64,000 nt of DNA, taken from the NCBI RefSeq assembly GCF_030814995.1, contig NZ_JAUSVX010000003.1, forward strand, positions 248,001-312,000. Reading direction: 5' to 3'. Each line of letters begins with the position of its first letter. Within the stretch, counting starts at the first letter, position 1. A program made the translations under genes and the position numbers. This document shows positions 25,638-34,625 of this stretch, piece by piece. The notes under the pieces were generated by a model that worked only from the letters and a program-made list of their open reading frames with translations, was not told where the DNA came from and did not search any database. The DNA is from Labrys wisconsinensis. GTDB lineage: Bacteria > Pseudomonadota > Alphaproteobacteria > Rhizobiales > Labraceae.

Positions 25638-26384
25638 ATGTCGAGAAACTCACCCCGGGCCGAGACCGCCTATCAGGCACTCCGGCAGGCGATCATCGAG
25701 CAGGCCCTGCTGCCCGGCGCCAAGCTGCCGGAGGACCAGATCGGCTCGCATTTCGGCATGAGCCGCACCCTGGTGCGGGCAACGCTGGCCCGCCTGCAGG
25801 CCGAGGGGCTGGTCGATGCGCGGCCCAAGCGCACCGCGACGGTGGCGCAGCCGAGCCTGGAGGAGGCCAAGGCGGTGTTCGAGGCACGTCGGGCGCTGGA
25901 GCGGGAGGCCGTGGCCCTGGTGGTCAGGCGCTGGCGGCCCGAATATGGCGCCGCGCTCGAAGGCCATGTGCGGGAGGAGGACGCCGCCAAGGCGCGAGGC
26001 GACGAACGCGTCTCGATCCGGCTCGCCGGCGAGTTCCACATCAAGCTCGCCGCCATGTCCGGCAACCCCGTCATCGAGCGCTATCTCGGCGAGCTGGTAT
26101 CGCGCTGCTCGCTGATCCTGGCGCTGTACGGGCGGCCGCATTCCTCCGAATGCGCCGTCAACGAGCATTCCGCCATCATCGAGGCGCTGCGCCGGCGCGA
26201 CGCGGCGGGTGCGGTCGCGCTGATGGACGAGCATGTCGGCTCGGTGGAACGGCGCGCCCTCCTCGCCGACGCGCCAGCGGCGGAGTCTGAGCTCGGCACC
26301 GTCCTGACGCGCTATGCCGAGGCGATCGAGGCGCGCGGCAGCGCCATCCCCCTGCCGGCCGGCAAGCGCAGGCAGACGCCATGA
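25638..26384 (+). CDS. GntR-family transcriptional regulator (FCD domain)
   Basis: 248 residues. Winged helix: AYQALRQAIIEQALLPGAKLPED, then IGSHFGMSRTLVRATLARLQAEGLVD; the FCD all-helical sensor domain follows with RRALEREAVALVVRRW, FHIKLAAMSGNPVIERYL and EHSAIIEALRRRDAAGAVALMDEHV, which supply the usual metal-binding histidines. Divergent from the RHH-DUF1989-deaminase operon and overlapping the flavin reductase-like gene by 4 bases. Likely controls both units. Effector unknown. Confidence 0.88.
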   Translation: MSRNSPRAETAYQALRQAIIEQALLPGAKLPEDQIGSHFGMSRTLVRATLARLQAEGLVDARPKRTATVAQPSLEEAKAVFEARRALEREAVALVVRRWRPEYGAALEGHVREEDAAKARGDERVSIRLAGEFHIKLAAMSGNPVIERYLGELVSRCSLILALYGRPHSSECAVNEHSAIIEALRRRDAAGAVALMDEHVGSVERRALLADAPAAESELGTVLTRYAEAIEARGSAIPLPAGKRRQTP

Positions 26385-27067
26385 GCCGGACAACCGAGGC
26401 CGCGCATGTCCATTTCGATTTCGCCGCCCTGTCGGCGCGCGACCGCTACAAGCTCCTGATCGGCACGGTCATCCCGCGGCCGATCGCCTTCGTCACCACG
26501 GTGGACGAGGTGGGCCGGCGCAACGCGGCCCCGTTCAGCTTCTTCAACTGCCTCTCGGCCGACCCGGCCATCGTCGCCATCGGGGTCGAGAACCATGCCG
26601 ACATGCGCTTCAAGGACACCGGCCACAACATCCGCATGACGGAGGAGTTCACCGTCAACATCGTCGACGACGCCATGCTCGAGGCGATGAACACCTGCGC
26701 CGTGCCGTTCCCGCCCGATGTCGACGAGATCGCGATGGCGGGGCTGACGGCGGTGCCCGGCACGCATGTGCGCTGCCCTCGTCTCGCCGAGGCACCCGCC
26801 TCGCTCGAATGCCGGCGCTATATGACGCTGGAAGTCGGCAAGTCGCGCGAGATCGTGCTCGGCCTGGTCCTCGGCTGCTTCGTGCGCGAGGAGGCGGTCG
26901 ATCCCCTGACCAAGCATGTCGACCAGCGCCGGATGGACGCCCTCGGCCGGCTCGGCGGCCACGGCTATGCCCGCACGCGCGACCAATTCGACCTGCCGAC
27001 GATGTCGGTCGCCGAATGGGAGCGGCGGCAGGCGGAAAGCCTGGCTCCGGACGCCGCTGCCGAGTGA
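26381..27067 (+). CDS. Flavin reductase-like / FMN-binding split-barrel protein
   Basis: 228 residues. IGTVIPRPIAFVTTVDEVGRRNAAPFSFFNCLS and HNIRMTEEFTVNIVDD are typical of the FMN-binding flavin-reductase-like (DIM6/NTAB) family, which reduces or carries FMN for oxygenases or acts on its own substrate. The start overlaps the GntR stop (ATGA), so the two are co-translated. No oxygenase partner is visible next to it. Role in the local heterocycle route is possible but unproven. Confidence 0.8.
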   Translation: MSRTTEAAHVHFDFAALSARDRYKLLIGTVIPRPIAFVTTVDEVGRRNAAPFSFFNCLSADPAIVAIGVENHADMRFKDTGHNIRMTEEFTVNIVDDAMLEAMNTCAVPFPPDVDEIAMAGLTAVPGTHVRCPRLAEAPASLECRRYMTLEVGKSREIVLGLVLGCFVREEAVDPLTKHVDQRRMDALGRLGGHGYARTRDQFDLPTMSVAEWERRQAESLAPDAAAE

Positions 27068-27259
27068 AACGGCCGGCTTGACCGCGGAAAGACCCGGCGA
27101 GCCGCCCGATTCCGGACGAGCTCCCGGCCCGATGCCGGAACGGCTTCGCCGCGCCGGAGGGACTGCCATGCGCCATCGGCCGCAAGAGCCGCAGGCGACC
27201 ATCCATCGCAGCAACAGCGCCGGCGCGATGCGACCGGTCGCCAAGACAGGGGAACGAGC

Positions 27260-28363
27260 ATGAACGACATCACTCTCACACGCCGCGGCTTCCTCGGCGC
27301 CGCCGCCGGCTCCGCGCTGCTGCTCGGAGCGGGGCAGACGGCCCGCGCCGCCGACGGCATCACCATCGGCATGATCTATGTCGGCCCGCGCGACGATTTC
27401 GGCTGGAACCAGGCCCATGCCGTCGGCGCCAAGGCGCTGAAGGCCATCCCTGATGTCACGGTGCTGGAGGAGGAGAACGTCCCCGAAACCAACGCCGTCA
27501 CCCAGACCATGGAGTCGATGATCAATGTCGACGGCGCCAAGCTCTTGTTCCCGACCTCGTTCGGCTATTTCGACCCGTTCATGATCGATGCGGCCAGGAA
27601 ATATCCCGAGGTCGAGTTCCGCCACCCGACATCCCTCTGGGACAAGGCCAAGCATCCCATGAATCTCGGCGGCTATTTCTGCTACCTCGACCAGGGCCAC
27701 TACGTGAACGGCATCGCCGCCGGCCTCTCCACCAAGTCCAACAAGATCGGCTTCGTCGCCGCCAAGCCGATCGCGCTGGTGCTCCGCAACATCAACGCCT
27801 TCACGCTCGGGGTGAAGAAGGTCAATCCGGCGGCGAGCGTCCATCTCGTCATCACCGGCGACTGGTCGATGCCGGTGCGCGAGGCCGAGGCGACCAATGC
27901 GCTGATCGACGCGGGCTGCGACGTCATCGCCTGCCATGTCGACAGCCCGAAGATCGTGGTGCAGACCGCCGAAGGGCGCGGCGTCAGGAGTTGCGGCCAC
28001 AATGCCGACCAGTCGACGCTGGCGCCCAAGGGGTTCATCACCGGCGCCGAGCTGAAATGGGGCACGGTCTACACCGCCTATGCCGGCATGATCGCCAGGG
28101 GCGAAAAGCTGCCCAACGTCAACGAGGGCGGCTACGACAAGGACATGGTGTTCAGCACGCCGTTCGGGGCCAGCGCCACCGAGGCGGCCAAGGTGGCGGC
28201 CACCAAGGCCATGGCGGCCGTCAAGGCCGGCGCACCGATCTTCGTCGGGCCGCTGAAGGACAACACCGGCAAGCCGGTGATCGACAAGACGCTGGGCCTC
28301 TATGACCCGGCGCTGTGGGGCACGAACTACCTGATCGAGGGCGTGGTCGGGTCGATCGTCTGA
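27260..28363 (+). CDS. BMP family (PnrA/Med-like) periplasmic binding protein
   Basis: 367 residues. Twin-arginine-type leader TLTRRGFLGAAAGSALLLG with cleavage near ARAAD. The mature start ITIGMIYVGPRDDFGWNQAHAVGAK is the basic-membrane-protein pattern used for nucleosides, purines or related compounds. GGAACGAGC precedes the ATG. No permease or ATPase is adjacent: the gene ends 19 bases from the convergent dehydrogenase gene. Another BMP binding protein with full transporter lies at 59.8-64 kb, so the orphan may share those subunits. Position near deaminase-like genes suggests a nitrogen-heterocycle ligand. Confidence 0.87.
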   Translation: MNDITLTRRGFLGAAAGSALLLGAGQTARAADGITIGMIYVGPRDDFGWNQAHAVGAKALKAIPDVTVLEEENVPETNAVTQTMESMINVDGAKLLFPTSFGYFDPFMIDAARKYPEVEFRHPTSLWDKAKHPMNLGGYFCYLDQGHYVNGIAAGLSTKSNKIGFVAAKPIALVLRNINAFTLGVKKVNPAASVHLVITGDWSMPVREAEATNALIDAGCDVIACHVDSPKIVVQTAEGRGVRSCGHNADQSTLAPKGFITGAELKWGTVYTAYAGMIARGEKLPNVNEGGYDKDMVFSTPFGASATEAAKVAATKAMAAVKAGAPIFVGPLKDNTGKPVIDKTLGLYDPALWGTNYLIEGVVGSIV

Positions 28364-28382
28364 CCCGCCCGCCGACCCGGCG

Positions 28383-29279
28383 CTATCGCGCGGGCGCCGG
28401 CGCCGCGCGGATGGTCTCGATGATGGCGGAATAATCGAGGGCGACGCCGCCGCCGTCGGCGAAGCGCCGGAACATCTCCATGGCATGGCGGCCGAGCGCC
28501 GTGTCGGCGCCGGCGGCCTCGGCCGCCTGCTGCGACAGCGTCAGGTCTTTCAGCATCAGCGCCGTGGCGAAACCGGGCGCAAAGCCGCGGTTGGCGGCGC
28601 TCGCCGGCACCATGCCGGGCACGGGGCAATGATGCGTCAGGGCCCAGCATTGGCCCGAGGAGGAGGAGGCGACGTCGAACAGCGCCTGGTGCGACAGGCC
28701 GAGCTTTTCGGCGAGCACGAAGGCCTCGCTGATGGCGATCATCGAGATGCCGAGGATCATGTTGTTGCAGATCTTGGCCGCCTGCCCGGCGCCGGCGCCA
28801 CCGCAATGCACGACCCGGCCGCCCATGGCGTCCAGCAGCGGCCGGGCCCGGGTCACGGCGGCCGCCTCGCCGCCGACCATGAAGGTCAGCGTCCCCGCCT
28901 CGGCCCCGGCGACGCCGCCCGAGACCGGCGCGTCGAGGGCCGCCATGCCGTGGCCGACCGCCAGGGCATGAGCCTCGCGCGCCGCCTCGACATCGATGGT
29001 CGAGGCATCGATGAACAGCGTGCCGGGATCGGCAGCGCCGAGCAGGGCGTCGCGATAAAGGCCGGTGACGTCGCGGCCGGCGACCAGCATGGTGATGACG
29101 ACGTCCGCCTCGCGCGCCGCCTCGGCCGCCGAGCCGACCGTCGCCACGCCCGCCTCGGCCGCCGCGGCCATCGCCGCCGGGTTGAGGTCGTGGCCGCGCA
29201 CCCGGTGCCCCGCCTTGACGAGATTGGCCGCCATGGGCCGCCCCATATGGCCGAGACCGATGAAACCGATGAACGTCAT
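28383..29279 (-). CDS. mmsB: 3-hydroxyisobutyrate dehydrogenase
   Basis: 298 residues of the beta-hydroxyacid dehydrogenase family. NAD-binding IGFIGLGHMGRPMAANLVKAGH, substrate motif DAPVSGGVAGAEAGTL, and catalytic lysine region GAGQAAKICNNMILGISMI. It oxidises 3-hydroxyisobutyrate to methylmalonate semialdehyde in valine breakdown. Last gene of a minus-strand operon after a 3-hydroxyisobutyryl-CoA hydrolase-like and an acyl-CoA dehydrogenase gene, which fixes the substrate better than sequence alone, since this family also includes other hydroxyacid reductases. Confidence 0.85.
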   Translation of the reverse strand: MTFIGFIGLGHMGRPMAANLVKAGHRVRGHDLNPAAMAAAAEAGVATVGSAAEAAREADVVITMLVAGRDVTGLYRDALLGAADPGTLFIDASTIDVEAAREAHALAVGHGMAALDAPVSGGVAGAEAGTLTFMVGGEAAAVTRARPLLDAMGGRVVHCGGAGAGQAAKICNNMILGISMIAISEAFVLAEKLGLSHQALFDVASSSSGQCWALTHHCPVPGMVPASAANRGFAPGFATALMLKDLTLSQQAAEAAGADTALGRHAMEMFRRFADGGGVALDYSAIIETIRAAPAPAR

Positions 29280-29292
29280 CGCATTGCTCCCG

Positions 29293-30324
29293 TCATGACA
29301 AGCCGAGATCCGGGCCGGCGAAATGGCGCTCGACCTCGGCGGCGGAGACATCCTCCAGCCGGGCGGGCGACCAGGCCGGGTTGCGGTCCTTGTCGACCAG
29401 CACGGCCCGCACGCCTTCGGCAAAGTCGGGATCGAAGATGCGCGACAGGGTCAGGCGGAAGTCGCGGTCGAGGCAGGCCTCCAGGCTCGCGGGGCGGCGG
29501 CGCAGCGCCGCCAGCGTCAGCTTGAGCGAGCCGGGCGACGCCGCGGCGATCGCCTTGGCCGCCGGCGCCGCCCCGGCCTCCGGCGCGGCGCGCAGCGCGG
29601 CCAGGATCTCCTCCACGCTGTCGCCGGCATAGCAGCGGTCGATCCAGGCCCGCGCCGGCGCCAGGGCGCCCTCGCCCGGCCCCTCCGCCGCCGCGGCCAG
29701 CACGGCATCGACCTCGGCTGCCGAGCCGCAGGCCGAGAGCCCGCGGATGACCTCGCCGAGGCGGCCGGAGGCGATGCGCCGGTCGGCGAAGCCGCAGGCG
29801 ATGGCATCATCCGGGCCGAAGCGCGAGCCGGTCAGCGCCAGGTGCGTGCCGAGCTCGCCCGGGGCGTTGGCCAGGAGCCAGGCCGCGCCGATATCGGGAT
29901 GGAAGCCGATATGCACCTCGGGCAGGGCCAGCACCGCGCGCTCGGTCACCACCCGGCGGGTGCCGTGGCAGCCGATGCCGACGCCGCCGCCCATGGTGGT
30001 GCCGTCCATCAGCGCGACCACCGGCTTGGGATAGCGGGCGAGCCGATCGTCGAGCGCATATTCCTCGCCGAAGAAGGCGGCGCAGGTGGCGACATCGCCA
30101 GCCCTCACGGCGTCGCGGATCGCCCGGATGTCGCCGCCGGCTGAGAAGGCCGGCCCGGGCGCGGCGTCGATCACCACCACCGCCACCGCCTCGTCGTCCT
30201 GCCAATCCGCCAGGGCGGCATCGATCTGGCGGACCATGGCGAGCGTCAGGGCGTTGAGGGCGGCCGGCCGGGCGAGGGTGAGGCGGCCGGCGCGGCCGTC
30301 GATGCGGACCTCGACGCCACTCAT
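29293..30324 (-). CDS. 3-hydroxyisobutyryl-CoA hydrolase (enoyl-CoA hydratase/isomerase fold)
   Basis: 343 residues. Crotonase-fold motifs FSAGGDIRAIRDAVRAGD, YPKPVVALMDGTTMGGGVGIGCHG and LPEVHIGFHPDIGAAWLLANAPGELG match HIBCH-type hydrolases, as do the C-terminal DFRLTLSRIFDPDFAEGVRAVLVDKDRNPAW residues (length and DKDRNPAW tail separate it from simple hydratases). It frees 3-hydroxyisobutyrate from CoA, the substrate of the next gene. ATG at 30324 overlaps the acyl-CoA dehydrogenase stop. Confidence 0.87.
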   Translation of the reverse strand: MSGVEVRIDGRAGRLTLARPAALNALTLAMVRQIDAALADWQDDEAVAVVVIDAAPGPAFSAGGDIRAIRDAVRAGDVATCAAFFGEEYALDDRLARYPKPVVALMDGTTMGGGVGIGCHGTRRVVTERAVLALPEVHIGFHPDIGAAWLLANAPGELGTHLALTGSRFGPDDAIACGFADRRIASGRLGEVIRGLSACGSAAEVDAVLAAAAEGPGEGALAPARAWIDRCYAGDSVEEILAALRAAPEAGAAPAAKAIAAASPGSLKLTLAALRRRPASLEACLDRDFRLTLSRIFDPDFAEGVRAVLVDKDRNPAWSPARLEDVSAAEVERHFAGPDLGLS

Positions 30325-31469
30325 CGCCGCTCCTCGATCAGGGAACGCGCCACGATCAGGCGCATGATCTCGTTGGTGCCTTCGAGGATCTGGTGCACGC
30401 GCAGGTCCCTCACGATCTTTTCGATGCCGGTATCCTGGAGATAGCCATAGCCGCCGAAGAGCTGCAGGGCGTCGTTGGCGACGGCAAAACCCGCATCGGT
30501 GCACAGGCGCTTGGCCATGGCGCAGAGCCGGGTGGCGTCGGCGTCCCTGCGGTCGAGCGCCGCCGCGGCGCGCCAGAGGATGCTGCGCCCCGCCTCCAGC
30601 TCCGTCGCCATGTCGGCGATGCGGAACTGCAGCGCCTGGAATTCCTCCAGCCGCTTGCCGAAGGCCTGCCGCTCGCCGAGATAGGCGAGCGCCCGGTCGA
30701 GCGCGGCCCCGGCCCCGCCGAGCGAGCAGGCGGCGATGTTGAGCCGGCCGCCGTCGAGCGCCTGCATGGCGAAGCGGAAGCCCTCGCCCTCCTCGCCCAG
30801 CCGGTTGGCGACGGGCACGGCGCAGTCCTCGAACAGCACGGCGCGGGTCGGCTGGGCGTTCCAGCCCATCTTGCGCTCGTCGGGGCCGAAGGAGAGGCCG
30901 GGTGTGCCGCCCTCGACCACCAGCGCGGTGATGCCGGACGCCCCCTCGCCGCCGGTACGGACCATGACGACATAGAAATCGTCGGGGTTGCCGGCGCCGG
31001 AAATGAACTGCTTGCGCCCGTTCAGGACATAGGTGTCGCCGCGGCGCACGGCGCGGGTCCTGAGGGCAGCGGCATCCGAGCCCGAATCCGGCTCGGTCAG
31101 GCAATAGCTCGCGAGCTTGTCCATGCTCAACAGCGCGGGCAGCCAGCGCTGGCGCTGGTCCGGCGTGCCGAAGGCGTCGACCATCGAGGCCACCATGTTG
31201 TGGATCGAGAGATAGGCGGCGACGGTGGGGCAGCCGCCGGCCAGCGCCTCGAAGATCACGGCGCCGTCGAGACGCGCCAGGCCGCTGCCGCCATGCTCGC
31301 CCGGCACGCAGATGCCGGCCATGCCGAGCCCGGCGGCGGCTCGCAGCACGTCGACCGGGAAATGCTTGCGGCGGTCCCAGTCCAGCGCATGCGGCGCCAG
31401 CGACTTCGCCGCGAAGTCACGCGCCATGGCGCGGATCGCCAGCTGATCCTCGTCCAGGGCAAAGCGCAT
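30321..31469 (-). CDS. Acyl-CoA dehydrogenase, probable isobutyryl-CoA dehydrogenase
   Basis: 382 residues. FAD-binding CLTEPDSGSDAAALRTRAVR, the ILEGTNEIMRLIVARSL tail and catalytic-base region LQLFGGYGYLQDTGIEKI-VRD are standard. It removes two hydrogens from a short-chain acyl-CoA, passing electrons to ETF. Placement before hydroxyisobutyryl-CoA hydrolase and hydroxyisobutyrate dehydrogenase genes indicates isobutyryl-CoA (valine pathway). Eighteen bases downstream of the CoA-transferase gene. Confidence 0.88.
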   Translation of the reverse strand: MRFALDEDQLAIRAMARDFAAKSLAPHALDWDRRKHFPVDVLRAAAGLGMAGICVPGEHGGSGLARLDGAVIFEALAGGCPTVAAYLSIHNMVASMVDAFGTPDQRQRWLPALLSMDKLASYCLTEPDSGSDAAALRTRAVRRGDTYVLNGRKQFISGAGNPDDFYVVMVRTGGEGASGITALVVEGGTPGLSFGPDERKMGWNAQPTRAVLFEDCAVPVANRLGEEGEGFRFAMQALDGGRLNIAACSLGGAGAALDRALAYLGERQAFGKRLEEFQALQFRIADMATELEAGRSILWRAAAALDRRDADATRLCAMAKRLCTDAGFAVANDALQLFGGYGYLQDTGIEKIVRDLRVHQILEGTNEIMRLIVARSLIEERR

Positions 31470-31487
31470 GAGGTTCCCTCCGCCGGT

Positions 31488-32843
31488 TCAATCGCCCAGG
31501 AAGCCCCGGGGGATGAGCCGCTTCTCATAAGCCTGGCGTTCCAGGTCCTCGCGGAAATCCGGATGAGCGATGGAGATCAGGGCCTTGGCCCGCTCGGCGA
31601 CCGACTTGCCCTTGAGGTTCACCATCCCGTACTCGGTCACGACATACATCACGTCGGTGCGCGGCGTGGTGACGATATTGCCCGGCGTCAGGCCGAAGAC
31701 GATGCGGCTGCGCTTGTCGCCGCGCTTGTCATAGGTCGAGGACAGGCACAGGAACGACTTGCCGCGCTGCGAGGCATAGGCGCCGCGCACGAACTGGAGC
31801 TGGCCGCCGGTGCCGCTGAGATGGCGGTGGCCGTCGGATTCGGAGGCCGCCTGGCCCTGGAGATCGATCTGGGTGGTGTTGTTGATCGAGACCACCTGCT
31901 CGTTGCGCATGATCACATGCGGCAGGTTGGTGTAGTCGACCGGGTGGGAGAACACCTCGGGGTTGCGGTGGATCACGTCGTAGAGCCGGCGCGAGCCGGC
32001 CGCGAAGGTCATCACCATCTTGCCGCGATCGATGGTCTTGCGCGCGCCGGTGACGAGGCCGGCCTCGTAGAGCGCGACGATGCCGTCGGTCATCATCTCG
32101 GTGTGGACGCCGAAATCCTTCAGACCGCTTTCTGCCAGCATGGCGCAGACCGCGTTCGGCATGCCGCCGATGCCGATCTGCAGGCAGGCGCCGTCCTCGA
32201 TCTCCGAGACGATCAGGGCGGCGACCTTGCGGTCGACCTCGGTCGGCGGCGGATTGGCGATCTCGGGCGGCCCGTCGCTGTCGCCCGCGATGACATGGTC
32301 GACCTCGCCGACATGCACGCCGTTCTGGTCACCATGGACATAGGGCATGGCGGCGCAGGGCTCGACGATGATCGTCCGCGCCCTCTCGGCGATGGCGCGC
32401 AGGTAGGTGTTGGCGCCGCCGAAGTTGAAGACGCCGTCCTCATCCATCGGGCAGGTCTTGAGGACGAGGATGTCGACGGGATCGATGAAGCGGCGATAAT
32501 AGTCCGGCGCCTCGCCGAAATTCATCGGGATATAGGTGCAGTGGCCCTGGTCGTGCTGGCGCCGGTCATAGCCGGAAAAGTGCCAGTTGAAGCAGTGGAA
32601 GTGTTCGCCCTCCGGATCGGCTTCGAGGCTGGGGCGGGCGCGCAGGCTGAGGCTGGAGCGGATCTTGACGCCCTTGAGCTCGTCCTTGCGGGCGGCCAGC
32701 GCCGCCTCGAACAGGTCCGGCTGCGACAGGCCGAAACCGTAGTCGAGCCACATGCCGGAGCGGACCAGGGCGGCAGCCTCGGCCGCGGAGATGGTGGTGG
32801 CCTGCCGGCCGCCGGCCGGCTTGTCGCGCACGAGAGTGCTCAC
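31488..32843 (-). CDS. Acetyl-CoA hydrolase/transferase family protein (CoA-transferase)
   Basis: About 451 residues. GIGGMPNAVCAMLAESGLKDFGVHTEMMTDGI contains the family's substrate loop and catalytic-glutamate region; ITTPRTDVMYVVTEYG-type and GMVNLKGKSVAERAKALISIAHPDFRE close the C-terminus. Members move CoA between short-chain acids or hydrolyse acyl-CoA. A GTG start at 32843 with GGAGGA eight bases upstream is preferred over a longer frame. As first gene of the valine/isobutyrate operon it may activate free isobutyrate (or recycle CoA); that function is inference. Confidence 0.83.
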   Translation of the reverse strand: MSTLVRDKPAGGRQATTISAAEAAALVRSGMWLDYGFGLSQPDLFEAALAARKDELKGVKIRSSLSLRARPSLEADPEGEHFHCFNWHFSGYDRRQHDQGHCTYIPMNFGEAPDYYRRFIDPVDILVLKTCPMDEDGVFNFGGANTYLRAIAERARTIIVEPCAAMPYVHGDQNGVHVGEVDHVIAGDSDGPPEIANPPPTEVDRKVAALIVSEIEDGACLQIGIGGMPNAVCAMLAESGLKDFGVHTEMMTDGIVALYEAGLVTGARKTIDRGKMVMTFAAGSRRLYDVIHRNPEVFSHPVDYTNLPHVIMRNEQVVSINNTTQIDLQGQAASESDGHRHLSGTGGQLQFVRGAYASQRGKSFLCLSSTYDKRGDKRSRIVFGLTPGNIVTTPRTDVMYVVTEYGMVNLKGKSVAERAKALISIAHPDFREDLERQAYEKRLIPRGFLGD

Positions 32844-32986
32844 GGCGGTTCCTCCTGCCTTGGATGCGCCCTTTCCCGGCTGCCCCGGTCGCGCGAGCAC
32901 AGCGCCGGGTTGCGGGCCCGCCGGATCAGGCCGCCGAATGCGTGGCGGCCCAGCCAGGCTGGACCGGCAAAGCCTAAGCAGCTTCT

Positions 32987-33079
32987 CGTGGCTTTCGCCA
33001 CGATTGATTTTGCATTTTCAATGCAAAATCAATGCTGCTCAGCTTCTTGAATGTAAGCAGGTTCTCCCGAACCTGCTTA
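32987..33079. repeat. Three adjacent perfect inverted repeats upstream of the isobutyrate operon and downstream of galE
   Basis: Hairpin 1, 32987-33002: CGTGGC / GCCACG with a 4-base loop. Hairpin 2, 33003-33033: 14-base perfect arms (ATTGATTTTGCATT) around TTC, very AT-rich for this genome. Hairpin 3, 33054-33079: 11-base arms (TAAGCAGGTTC) around TCCC, 42 bases past the galE stop. Hairpin 3 may end galE transcription; hairpin 2 looks more like an operator for the minus-strand operon. The surrounding 278-base gap holds no gene I can support. Confidence 0.65.
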
Positions 33080-33121
33080 GCGCGAGACGGCGGATCAGGA
33101 CAGCGGGAAGGCGAGCCCGGC

Positions 33122-34117
33122 TCACGCTCCGGCGTCGTTGCGCGTCCTCAGCGTCCTCTCCCAGGCCAGGGCGTGGGCGACGATGGTGGGCAGGTCGTCG
33201 AGCTGCGGGCGCCAGCCGAGCTCGGAGAGGATGCGTCCATTGCCGGCCACCACGGCCGCCGCATCGCCGGGCCGGCGCGGGGCGAAGGACACGGGAAAGT
33301 CCACCCCAGCGACGCGCTTGACCGCCTCGATCACCTCCAGCACCGAATAGCCGCGGCCATAGCCGCAGTTGAAGATGCGGCTCGCCCCGCCCTGCCGGAG
33401 ATAGGCGAGCGCGGCCGAATGGGCGGCCGCCAGGTCGGAGACGTGGATATAGTCGCGCAGGCAGGTGCCGTCGGGGGTGGGATAGTCGGTGCCGTAGACC
33501 TGGAGGCCCGGGCGCAGCCCGAGGGCCGCCTGCACGCCGACCTTGATGAGATGGGTGGCATTCGGCGTCGACTGCCCTGCCCGCCCCTGGGGATCGGCGC
33601 CGGCGACGTTGAAATAGCGCAGGATGGCGTAGGCGAGGCCATGGGCACGGCCGGCATCGCGCAGGATCAGCTCCGTCATCAGCTTGGACGTGCCGTAGGG
33701 CGATTCCGGCTGCAGCGGCGCATCCTCGGCGACCGGCAGCGTCGCCGGCGTGCCGTAGACGGCAGCGGTGGAGGAGAAGATGAAGTGCCGCACGCCGCCC
33801 TTCACCGCCGCCTCGATCAGCGTGCGGGCATTGGCGGTGTTGTTGCGGTAGTAGCCGAGCGGGTCGGCCACCGAGTCCGGCACCACGATCGACGCGGCGA
33901 AATGGATGATCGCCCGGACCTCGTGCGCGCCGATGATGGCAGCGACCAGGGCCTCATCGCCGGTCTCGCCGACGAAGAGCGGCACGTCGCCCGGCAGGGC
34001 CCAGCGCCGGCCGGTGGAGAGGTTGTCGAGCACGACCACGCGCTCGCCCGCATCGCGCAGCGCATGCACCATGTGGCTGCCGATATAGCCCGCACCACCC
34101 GTGACCAGAACCGTCAT
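33122..34117 (-). CDS. galE: UDP-glucose 4-epimerase
   Basis: 331 residues, extended SDR. NAD-binding VTGGAGYIGSHMVHALRDAG, catalytic YGTSKLMTELILRD preceded by SSTAAVYG, and the GalE-specific RYFNVAGADPQGR, GTDYPTPDGTCLRDYIHV and FNCGYGRGYSVLEVIEAV segments. It interconverts UDP-glucose and UDP-galactose for polysaccharide synthesis. Monocistronic in appearance: divergent from a small plus-strand gene and followed by a hairpin. Confidence 0.95.
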   Translation of the reverse strand: MTVLVTGGAGYIGSHMVHALRDAGERVVVLDNLSTGRRWALPGDVPLFVGETGDEALVAAIIGAHEVRAIIHFAASIVVPDSVADPLGYYRNNTANARTLIEAAVKGGVRHFIFSSTAAVYGTPATLPVAEDAPLQPESPYGTSKLMTELILRDAGRAHGLAYAILRYFNVAGADPQGRAGQSTPNATHLIKVGVQAALGLRPGLQVYGTDYPTPDGTCLRDYIHVSDLAAAHSAALAYLRQGGASRIFNCGYGRGYSVLEVIEAVKRVAGVDFPVSFAPRRPGDAAAVVAGNGRILSELGWRPQLDDLPTIVAHALAWERTLRTRNDAGA

Positions 34118-34345
34118 GCCATTCCCAACGGAGGATTACTGTCGCAAAGCCTATAGATTGTCGGACTTTACATTCCATGAAGCGGCCAAAATGCACCAAA
34201 CATCCGTCACTGTGTTGTCGCGATCGACGGCTACGTGGTAAACAATCTCTCGGGCGTCGAGATCTGGACCAATGGCTCGAATCATTGGCCTCTCCCGCGA
34301 TCGGGAGATTCGGCCGACGCTCCTCGCACAGGGAAGGAAGCGATC

Positions 34346-34588
34346 ATGACTGCACTTCCGACCGTACCCGGCCATGTGTTCGAGCCCGGCGAGATGGCCA
34401 TCCTCGACGAGGCCTTCCGCCTGTCCTGGGAGACGCTCAGCGCCGAGGACGAGCCGCGCTTCCGCGACCGGCAGGGCTACTATGCCCGCGAGACCATCGC
34501 CAGGATGGTGATCGGCCGGGCCAGCGCCGGCGAACGCGATCCGCGCGTGCTGTCGCGCGGCATCATCACGGCGATGAGCCTGGGCTGA
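34346..34588 (+). CDS. Small hypothetical protein
   Basis: 80 residues, acidic, no membrane segment or signal peptide and no fold that I recognise. The sequence has a repeated arginine/glutamate pattern (LSAEDEPRFRDRQGYYARET, then RMVIGRASAGERDPRVLSRG) suggestive of a helical cytoplasmic protein. ATG at 34346 follows GGAAGGAAG. It lies alone between galE (divergent) and a convergent GGDEF/EAL gene 37 bases downstream. The good ribosome site and clean codon pattern support a real gene; function not assigned. Confidence 0.6.
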   Translation: MTALPTVPGHVFEPGEMAILDEAFRLSWETLSAEDEPRFRDRQGYYARETIARMVIGRASAGERDPRVLSRGIITAMSLG

Positions 34589-34625
34589 ACCCGCGTCCGG
34601 GAGCACGCTGCCCCGGGGCCCGCGC

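Noticed and set aside
28383-29279. YihU-like sulfolactaldehyde reductase for the 39-47 kb island
   Set aside because: It belongs to the same hydroxyacid dehydrogenase family, but its operon partners (isobutyryl-CoA dehydrogenase and hydroxyisobutyryl-CoA hydrolase) indicate 3-hydroxyisobutyrate.
30393-33050. An 885-codon plus-strand open frame across the isobutyrate operon
   Set aside because: It is antisense to three well-supported enzymes with intact catalytic motifs; its composition is that of a shadow frame in GC-rich DNA.
34118-34345. RNA gene between galE and the small hypothetical gene
   Set aside because: The 228 bases show no tRNA-like cloverleaf or extended hairpin; best read as divergent promoter DNA.
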